Shown here one piece after another: positions 58,669 to 64,000 of a DNA stretch of 64,000 bases. The notes under the pieces are model-generated. The model saw nothing but the letters and a program-made list of their open reading frames with translations. It made no database searches and was not told the DNA's origin. The position numbers and the translations under genes were made by a program. The stretch is taken from positions 3,596,001 to 3,660,000 of the forward strand of contig NZ_VFMX01000001.1 in NCBI RefSeq assembly GCF_006715285.1. Direction: 5' to 3'. Source of the DNA: Arthrobacter sp. SLBN-83. GTDB lineage: Bacteria; Actinomycetota; Actinomycetes; Actinomycetales; Micrococcaceae. The first letter of the stretch is position 1. Each line of letters begins with the position of its first letter.

Positions 58669-59457
58669 TCAGGACGTCCTGGAAGTCAGCCAAATGGTGA
58701 AGGCGATGATGACACCGAGGCCGGCAACCCAGACGAACAGGCCTTCAGCGACCGGGCCAAGGGAGCCCAGGTTTGCGCCGCCCGGCGAACCGGTGGTTTC
58801 GATCTGCTTCAGGAAGGTGATGATGTCCTTCTTGCCTTCAGGCGAGATGTTGGCGTCGTTGAACACCGGCATGTTCTGCGGGCCCGTGGCCATGGCCTCG
58901 TAGATGTGCTTGCCGCTGACATCTGCCAGGGCGGGAGCGAACTTACCCTGGGTCAGCGCACCGCCTGCCGCGGCAGCGTTGTGGCACATGGCGCAGTTGG
59001 TGCGGAAGAGCTCGCCACCGGCGGCTGCATCGCCGCCACCGTTTGTCAGGTCCTCCGAAGGAATTGCCGGGCCGGCTCCCAGGGAAGCGACATAGGCTGA
59101 AAGCTGGTGGATCTGCTGGTCGTTGAACTGGACGGGCTTCTTCATGGCCTGGGGACCGTTCATCTGCATCGGCATGCGGCCGGTACCCACCTGGAAGTCA
59201 ACAGCTGCAGCACCGACACCTACCAATGAAGGGCCGTCCTTGGATCCGCTGGCGCCCATGCCGTGGCAGGTAGCGCAGTTTGCGGCGAACAGCTTGCCGC
59301 CCTCTTCGGTGTCGCTTGCGCTTGCGGTGGTGGTGCTCGCCTTGGCCTCATTCATGGAGGTTGCCACGGCGTACAGCCCACCCGTAATGAGGAGCCCCAT
59401 CAGAAGCAGCGCTATTGCTGCAAGTGGGTGACGCCGCTTTTGTGAGAGTGCCTTCAC
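58669..59457 (-). CDS. qcrC: cytochrome bc1 complex diheme cytochrome c subunit
   Basis: 262 residues with two heme-c sites, CATCHGMG (about residues 58-65) and CAMCHNAA (about 156-163), an N-terminal span (AAIALLLMGLLITGGLYAVA) and a C-terminal anchor (GLFVWVAGLGVIIAFTIWL). One heme takes the role of cytochrome c1; the other replaces soluble cytochrome c and docks on CtaC, giving a bc1-aa3 supercomplex. GTG start; second gene after ctaE. Confidence 0.95.
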   Translation of the reverse strand: MKALSQKRRHPLAAIALLLMGLLITGGLYAVATSMNEAKASTTTASASDTEEGGKLFAANCATCHGMGASGSKDGPSLVGVGAAAVDFQVGTGRMPMQMNGPQAMKKPVQFNDQQIHQLSAYVASLGAGPAIPSEDLTNGGGDAAAGGELFRTNCAMCHNAAAAGGALTQGKFAPALADVSGKHIYEAMATGPQNMPVFNDANISPEGKKDIITFLKQIETTGSPGGANLGSLGPVAEGLFVWVAGLGVIIAFTIWLTSRTS

Positions 59458-59543
59458 GTGGTGGTTCCTTTATTCGATCCTGCGCCGGCTCCGGGAGCCG
59501 CTACCTGAAATTCTGCCTCTTGTAGAAAAAGAATCAAAGCTGG

Positions 59544-60182
59544 CTACTTGAGAACGTAGATGACCAGGAAGAGGCCGATCCAGACGACGTCAACGAAGTG
59601 CCAGTAGTAAGAGGTGACGATCGCGGACGTTGCTTCGAAATGTCCGAACTTCTTCGCAGCGAAGGACCGGCCCATGATGAGCAGGAAGGCAATCAGGCCG
59701 CCGATGACGTGCAGGCCGTGGAAGCCGGTGGTCATGTAGAACGCTGAGCCATAGGCATTGGAGGAGAGCGAGACGTGTTCGGAGACCAGCATGGCGTATT
59801 CGGTGGTCTGGCCTGCAACGAAGAACGCGCCCATGAGGAACGTCAGGGTGAACCATTCGTTCATTCCCCAGCGGGCGAACTGCAGGGCACCGCCGGTGCG
59901 CCGTGGCTGCAGCCGCTCTGCGGCGAAGACGCCCATCTGGCAAGTGAAGGAACTGGCCACGAGGACGATCGTGTTGACGAGCGCAAAGGGGAAGTTGAGC
60001 TTGGCTGTCTCTTCCGCCCACATCTGTCCGCTCGTGGAGCGCAGCGTGAAGTACATGGCGAAGAGACCGGCGAAGAACATCAACTCGCTGGACAGCCACA
60101 CAACGGTTCCGACAGAAACCATATTTGGGCGGTTCAGCGTGGGGTGCGCCGGGGTACTGGGGGCATGGGTCGCAGATGTCAC
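59544..60182 (-). CDS. ctaE: cytochrome c oxidase subunit III
   Basis: 212 residues, five spans ([20 protein letters not shown] through [19 protein letters not shown]). Family marks are [32 protein letters not shown] and [15 protein letters not shown] chose the GTG at 60182 ([14 protein letters not shown]-terminus): no ribosome binding site precedes it, but a -10 CATAAT ends 6 bases before it. First gene of ctaE-qcrC-qcrA-qcrB, separate from ctaC-ctaD-ctaF as is usual in actinobacteria. Confidence 0.94.
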   Translation of the reverse strand: MTSATHAPSTPAHPTLNRPNMVSVGTVVWLSSELMFFAGLFAMYFTLRSTSGQMWAEETAKLNFPFALVNTIVLVASSFTCQMGVFAAERLQPRRTGGALQFARWGMNEWFTLTFLMGAFFVAGQTTEYAMLVSEHVSLSSNAYGSAFYMTTGFHGLHVIGGLIAFLLIMGRSFAAKKFGHFEATSAIVTSYYWHFVDVVWIGLFLVIYVLK

Positions 60183-60184
60183 AT

Positions 60185-60223
60185 AGACATTATGTCTGTA
60201 AAAGTCCGCGCTGCCCAACGCAA
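60185..60223 (-). promoter_or_regulatory. ctaE-qcrCAB promoter, with palindrome
   Basis: On the - strand TTGGGC, an 18-base spacer and CATAAT are followed by 6 bases and the GTG at 60182, so the mRNA is probably leaderless. The -10 box is inside the perfect 13-base palindrome AGACATTATGTCT (60185-60197), a possible operator. Confidence 0.5.
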
Positions 60224-60318
60224 ACCGCCTTTTCCGGGGACTTTTTCTACAAAGACGCGAAATTGCCGGGAAAAGTTCCCCGCACCGTTCACATTGGTCA
60301 GTGCCTGCCATCGCTCGA

Positions 60319-60324
60319 TAGCAT
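60319..60324 (+). promoter_or_regulatory. -10 box of a probable leaderless promoter for trpD
   Basis: TAGCAT is followed by 6 bases and the GTG at 60331; no Shine-Dalgarno is seen. Confidence 0.45.
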
Positions 60325-60330
60325 CAACAG

Positions 60331-61386
60331 GTGACTTCACTGGCATCCACAGCGTCCGGCAACACCTGGCCCCGGTTGATCTCCGCACTGATCAAGGGCA
60401 CCGACCTTTCGGCGGAGAACACCTCCTGGGCCATGGACACCATCATGTCCGGCGAGGGTACACCGGCCCAGATTGCCGGGTTCCTCGTGGCCCTGAGCGC
60501 CAAGGGTGAAACGGTTGACGAGCTCTCCGGCCTGGTGGAAGCGATGCTCGCCCACGCCAACCCGGTGGCAATCTCCGGTGAAAAGCTGGACATCGTCGGG
60601 ACCGGTGGTGACCAACTTAACACCATCAACATCTCCACTATGGCCGCCCTCGTCGCTGCCGGGGCCGGGGCAAAGGTGGTGAAGCATGGCAACCGCGCCG
60701 CATCGTCGTCGTCGGGGTCCGCTGACGTGCTCGAAGCGCTCGGCGTCCGTCTCGACCTGTCCATCGGGCAGGTGGCCCGAAACGCCGAAGAGGCAGGCAT
60801 CACGTTCTGCTTTGCGCAGGTGTTCCATCCGTCGTTCCGCCACACCGCCGTGCCCCGCCGCGAGCTGGCCATCCCCACGGCCTTCAACTTCCTGGGGCCG
60901 CTCACCAACCCTGCCAATGTGCAGGCGTCGGCCGTCGGCGTCGCCAATGCCCGGATGGCACCGCTCGTGGCCGGTGTCCTGGCGCGCCGGGGGAGCAGGG
61001 GCCTGGTGTTCCGCGGAAACGACGGCCTGGACGAGCTCACCACCACCGGCCCGTCCACTGTTTGGGAGATCCGCAACGGCGCCGTCACTGAACTGCACTT
61101 CTCGCCCCAGGACCTCGGCATCAATCTGGCCACCGTCGACCAGTTGCGGGGCGGGGATGCGGCGGCCAACGCGGGTGTGGTCAGGGATGTGCTCGCCGGC
61201 AAGGAGGGACCGGCCCGGGACGCGGTTTTGGTTAACGCCGCGGCCGGCCTGGTCGCTTTCGACCTTGAAGCTGAAGGACCGTTCCTTGAACGCATGCGGA
61301 AGGCGTTCGCCCGGGCGGCCCAATCCATCGACTCAGGTGCTGCGGGCGCGGTCCTGGACCGCTGGGTGTCCTTGTCCCGCGCCTAG
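60331..61386 (+). CDS. trpD: anthranilate phosphoribosyltransferase
   Basis: Transfers phosphoribose from PRPP to anthranilate in tryptophan synthesis; 351 residues. The PRPP-binding [14 protein letters not shown] (about residues 91-104), the anthranilate-binding [20 protein letters not shown] (about 117-136) and [20 protein letters not shown] with NFLGPLTNP are intact. It stands alone, divergent from ctaE-qcrCAB, the same position as in other actinobacteria. It converges on the AsnC-domain gene with 13 bases between. Confidence 0.95.
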   Translation: MTSLASTASGNTWPRLISALIKGTDLSAENTSWAMDTIMSGEGTPAQIAGFLVALSAKGETVDELSGLVEAMLAHANPVAISGEKLDIVGTGGDQLNTINISTMAALVAAGAGAKVVKHGNRAASSSSGSADVLEALGVRLDLSIGQVARNAEEAGITFCFAQVFHPSFRHTAVPRRELAIPTAFNFLGPLTNPANVQASAVGVANARMAPLVAGVLARRGSRGLVFRGNDGLDELTTTGPSTVWEIRNGAVTELHFSPQDLGINLATVDQLRGGDAAANAGVVRDVLAGKEGPARDAVLVNAAAGLVAFDLEAEGPFLERMRKAFARAAQSIDSGAAGAVLDRWVSLSRA

Positions 61387-61399
61387 CCGGGCGGTCGGC

Positions 61400-61681
61400 T
61401 TACTGCTCGAAGCCCAAGGAAAAGGCGGCGTCGAGGTCGTGCTGTGAGTATGCCCTGAACGCGATGTGGGTGGTGGTGTGCACCACGGCGGGAACTTTGG
61501 AGAGCTTGTCGGCGATGACATCGGCCAGGTCCTCGTGCCGGCGTACCCTCGCGACCGCGATCAGGTCCCATTCCCCGGTGACGGAGTAGACCTCGCTGAT
61601 GCCGTCGATGGCAGAGATCTCCTCAGCCGTCTCGGGAATCCGGGCGGCGTCAGTCTTGATCAGAACAAATGCGGTAACCAC
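61400..61681 (-). CDS. stand-alone Lrp/AsnC ligand-binding domain protein
   Basis: 93 residues with only the RAM (AsnC_trans_reg) effector domain: VTAFVLIKTDAARIPETAEE, YSVTGEWDLIAVARVRRHED and FRAYSQHDLDAAF. There is no helix-turn-helix, so it cannot bind DNA in the usual way; such single-domain proteins form dimers that bind amino acids and may modulate full-length Lrp proteins. GTG start at 61681 after AGGGG. Its place next to trpD is conserved in actinobacteria. Confidence 0.86.
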   Translation of the reverse strand: MVTAFVLIKTDAARIPETAEEISAIDGISEVYSVTGEWDLIAVARVRRHEDLADVIADKLSKVPAVVHTTTHIAFRAYSQHDLDAAFSLGFEQ

Positions 61682-61788
61682 TTTGCACCCCTTTAATCAG
61701 TTTCGCCGCAGCTGGGCCCGGCACGTGTTTTGTCTGCTGCCAGCCTATTACAAGGGCAGTTGTTTCCCCGGCGGTCGGCCCGCCGCCC

Positions 61789-62190
61789 TTACTTGCTGCG
61801 GAACCGCGCAACTCCGGCGACCAGGAGGCGGTAGCCAAGCAGGAAGACGGCCAAGGCAATGGTGGCCACGATGATGAAGGGCAGCACAACTGTCTGGCCG
61901 GTCAGCGCCCTGAGCAGCATTCCCGCGACCACGCTGCCCAGCCAGGCGGGAACTCCCGCGCGGAGGACGGACAGGGGAGTGCGCCACGCCCGCGCGGCGA
62001 TCCACCCCAGCGCGGCACCGGCCAGGAAGGGCCACGCGGTCAGGAGAACCCCCAGGACGGGCTCCTCGCGGTGGTGGGCGTCCCGGCCTATCGCGGCGAA
62101 CGCGAGAATCAACACGATGTCAGCTGCTGCCGCCGCCAGGACTACTTTTGCGGGAGCTGTCTTTGCCGGCTTCGTTTTCAACGAACTCAT
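61789..62190 (-). CDS. DUF3054 family membrane protein
   Basis: 133 residues with four spans (VVLAAAAADIVLILAFAAIG, GVLLTAWPFLAGAALGWIAA, AGVPAWLGSVVAGMLLRALT and VVLPFIIVATIALAVFLLGY). The AADIVLILAFAAIGRDAHH start and the W-P-F-x-x-G pattern match DUF3054; the function is unknown. TAAGCT ends 7 bases before the ATG at 62190, suggesting a leaderless transcript. Confidence 0.84.
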   Translation of the reverse strand: MSSLKTKPAKTAPAKVVLAAAAADIVLILAFAAIGRDAHHREEPVLGVLLTAWPFLAGAALGWIAARAWRTPLSVLRAGVPAWLGSVVAGMLLRALTGQTVVLPFIIVATIALAVFLLGYRLLVAGVARFRSK

Positions 62191-62197
62191 GGAATCG

Positions 62198-62203
62198 AGC
62201 TTA
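62198..62203 (-). promoter_or_regulatory. -10 box of a probable leaderless promoter for DUF3054
   Basis: On the - strand TAAGCT is followed by 7 bases and the ATG at 62190; no ribosome binding site is present. Confidence 0.35.
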
Positions 62204-62244
62204 GCCGCCGCTCCTGGGAGTATTCCCGCGCCCCGTAGCGGAGG

Positions 62245-62907
62245 TCACTTGGCAGAGGCTTTCTGTCCGTAGCCCGTGTCGCAGGTGCCGTCGTGGATGA
62301 CGCCGTGGCCGGAAGCCACCTGGTAGTTGTCCTTCGGGTTGAAGATGGCGGTACCCACTCCCGTGGCCTTTCGCGCACAGTTGCGCACAAAGGACTGTGA
62401 TTCACCCTTGCCGCCGATCCACATGTCGATCCAGAGCGTTGCATCCCCGTATTTTTCGGCACCTGTGTGGCAGGGGCCTTCCTCCGGTTTGGGTCCGTCA
62501 CCGCATGTGTCCTCCACGATGAAGTAGCGGCGGACGTCCGGCAGGTAAATCCGGGTGCCGGACGGAATGTCCAGGACATCCTGGCCGGTTTTCCGTGAAT
62601 GCCCGACGGCGATGGTCACCGGATCGGTGTACGTCCCGGTTCCCCCGGCTTCTTTGTGGAGCACAGGATGGCTGATCACCGTGGATCCGGGAGGCGTGTT
62701 GTCGAACCAAGTGTAGGCGGTGACGAAGACATCCGTCCTGATTGACTCGTCCCCGCCATGGGAAGGGCTGTCCGTGCATGCGCTGGCCGCGAGCGCAATG
62801 CAGCAGGCAGCTGCCGCGGCCAATGGAAGCCTTCCCAGCCGCCCGTTCCCGTTACCCCTTGAGACCTGGTTTCCCGGGTTGTTCCCCGCCCGCGGCATCA
62901 TGATCAA
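62245..62907 (-). CDS. secreted lipoprotein with a double-psi beta-barrel-like domain
   Basis: 220 residues. A long basic n-region and hydrophobic stretch end in a lipobox-like LAASAC (Cys 44). The mature part reads DVFVTAYTWFDNTPPGSTVI, LDIPSGTRIYLPDVRRYFIV EDTC and GDATLWIDMWIGG, which resembles 3D/RlpA or barwin-like double-psi barrels (VTAY start, P-x-G-T-x-I/V, WxDxW-x-G end). Four Cys in the second half (CGD, CHT, CAR, CDT) may form disulfides. The function is not known; such barrels bind or cut glycans. Its ATG overlaps the stop of the GH18-like gene by 4 bases. Confidence 0.65.
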   Translation of the reverse strand: MIMMPRAGNNPGNQVSRGNGNGRLGRLPLAAAAACCIALAASACTDSPSHGGDESIRTDVFVTAYTWFDNTPPGSTVISHPVLHKEAGGTGTYTDPVTIAVGHSRKTGQDVLDIPSGTRIYLPDVRRYFIVEDTCGDGPKPEEGPCHTGAEKYGDATLWIDMWIGGKGESQSFVRNCARKATGVGTAIFNPKDNYQVASGHGVIHDGTCDTGYGQKASAK

Positions 62908-63980
62908 CTGTTACCCGTAAAGCCATTGCTGAGGATCCTGGCGAAGTCGCCGGCGTCCTGGTCGATGCCGCTGCAGGAACTGGACGGCCGCTGGTCTTCC
63001 TCCACCCCTGCATGACACGTCGCGTCCCTGGTGAGGGACCAAAAGGAAATGCGGCCCAGGTTCCGGTCGCGGGCGAAGCTGTTCATTCCGGCGGCATCCT
63101 GCAGCGTGAACACATTGGCCTCGGTATCGTTCTCTCCAATCATGGGAGTGAGCCCGATGTTCCTCCACATCTTCCCGGCTTCTTTGGGCATGCCGGCATT
63201 GGAGTACAACTCCTCCAGGTCCCGATAAGTGGCCTCCGCGGCAAGCTCCGAGGCCGTGAGGATGCTTTCGCCGTTCCGGAGCTGGCCGAAATTCATCGTC
63301 ATGATGTTGACTCCGGCCAAATCAACTCCGGCAGTGAGCATAGCCTCCACGCTGTTCTTTCCGGCGCTGTCGAGTCCGTCCCTTGTGACAGGCAACGTGA
63401 GCCAGACCCGAAGGGGATGTCCCGGTGGCCTGTCCGCCTGGAGCTTGGCGAAAGCCTGTGCCCTGAGCCTGGCCTTTCCGGAGCCGGCTGCCTGTCCCTC
63501 CACGTCCAGATCCACAACGTCCAGGGAGTACCGGGCGATAACAGCTTGGTAGGCATCTGCAAGAGCACCGACGTCCTGGCACCCTGCGGCCAATTCCTGC
63601 CCGCGCTGGCCGCCGAAGGAGGCGGCGACGTCGTTGCCTTCGGCACGGAAGTTCCGGATCTTTGCGTCGAGCTGCAAATTTGTCCCCGCCTCTTCCAGGC
63701 CCAGCGTTCCACCCCAAGTCGGAGTGCACGGCTCTGCCGGGTCTGCAGTAATGAAGGCAAGCACGGTCGTAGTCCTTCCTCCAGCGCCGTTTGCCAGTTC
63801 GGGACCTTGGGGGAGTGAGACGTCGAGGTACCCTCCGAACCATCCAGGGTTCGTGTTTGCCGGCGTGATTCCGCTGCCCGGCCCTGCCCCCTCCGTCGGC
63901 CCACCGCTGCAGCCGGCGAAGGTCAGGGTGGCGCAAAGAAGGACCGTGATCCAGAAGCCGGCATGTCGCGAGTTCCTCAT
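62904..63980 (-). CDS. GH18-like secreted lipoprotein (chitinase-type barrel)
   Basis: 358 residues. The signal peptide ends at the lipobox TLTFAGC (Cys 24). The barrel has VLAFITADPAEPCTPTWGG, the strand-3 motif SFGG (residues 121-124) and the catalytic DVVDLDVE (residues 154-161), which fits the GH18 pattern DxxDxDxE with Glu161 as proton donor; VNIMTMNFG and PMIGENDTE follow as strands 6 and 7. It resembles bacterial chitinases of the ChiA/ChiD-like group without a carbohydrate-binding module. Chitin or peptidoglycan-type GlcNAc polymers are plausible substrates. Translationally coupled to the double-psi-barrel protein. Confidence 0.8.
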   Translation of the reverse strand: MRNSRHAGFWITVLLCATLTFAGCSGGPTEGAGPGSGITPANTNPGWFGGYLDVSLPQGPELANGAGGRTTTVLAFITADPAEPCTPTWGGTLGLEEAGTNLQLDAKIRNFRAEGNDVAASFGGQRGQELAAGCQDVGALADAYQAVIARYSLDVVDLDVEGQAAGSGKARLRAQAFAKLQADRPPGHPLRVWLTLPVTRDGLDSAGKNSVEAMLTAGVDLAGVNIMTMNFGQLRNGESILTASELAAEATYRDLEELYSNAGMPKEAGKMWRNIGLTPMIGENDTEANVFTLQDAAGMNSFARDRNLGRISFWSLTRDATCHAGVEEDQRPSSSCSGIDQDAGDFARILSNGFTGNS

Positions 63981-64000
63981 CCGGGGCTCCCCCCTGCGGA

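Overview
This window is chromosomal DNA of a high-GC Gram-positive bacterium, most likely Arthrobacter, Pseudarthrobacter or a close relative in the Micrococcaceae. The evidence is very high third-position GC, frequent GTG and TTG starts, actinobacterial marker proteins (mIHF, DUF4193, DUF3097, DUF3043, DUF3054), a PriA without helicase motifs, an actinobacterial bc1-aa3 respiratory set and an order of housekeeping genes typical of that group. There is no prophage, insertion sequence, CRISPR array, rRNA or tRNA that I can support.

Layout. Bases 1-6493 hold a + strand block: pyrF (end only), mihF, gmk, rpoZ, coaBC, metK, priA. Bases 6506-9388 hold a - strand glycosyltransferase, alpha/beta hydrolase and aldo/keto reductase. 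Bases 9408-14714 are a glycerol unit: a SorC-type regulator divergent from glpD-glpF-glpK, with a palindromic operator candidate between them. leuS (15057-17582) is preceded by a leucine-codon leader peptide and a terminator hairpin. DegV, DUF4193, a DUF805 membrane protein and a decayed secreted-protein gene follow, then comEA, a short comEC and holA.

Bases 24927-34685 carry rpsT (-), a frameshifted PemK/MazF-like gene (-), lepA, hemW, two - strand genes of unknown role, the CIRCE-controlled hrcA-dnaJ pair with rsmE, and a GerMN lipoprotein (-). Bases 34999-46290 carry phoH-ybeY-CNNM/CBS-era, an LCP cell-wall ligase, an M13 peptidase (-), leuA behind a second leucine leader peptide, recO and uppS. 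Bases 46293-51242 carry an esterase (-), pyrD, DUF3043 (-), an M20 dipeptidase and an HesB/ErpA-type protein.

The last part is respiratory: ctaC-ctaD-ctaF on + and ctaE-qcrC-qcrA-qcrB on -, which together encode the cytochrome bc1-aa3 branch. Between them sit a PTS HPr gene and a DasR-like GntR regulator with a dre-like site. trpD, an AsnC-domain protein, DUF3054 and a pair of secreted lipoproteins (double-psi-barrel-like and GH18-like) close the window.

The most interesting non-gene signals are the two leucine leader systems (leuS and leuA), both apparently on leaderless transcripts and both starting Met-Arg-Ala; a possible non-canonical start of priA; two frameshifted genes; a ComEC that has lost its nuclease-like domain; and a set of TANNNT-N6/7-start leaderless promoters. 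All calls are by reading only; no database or folding program was run.
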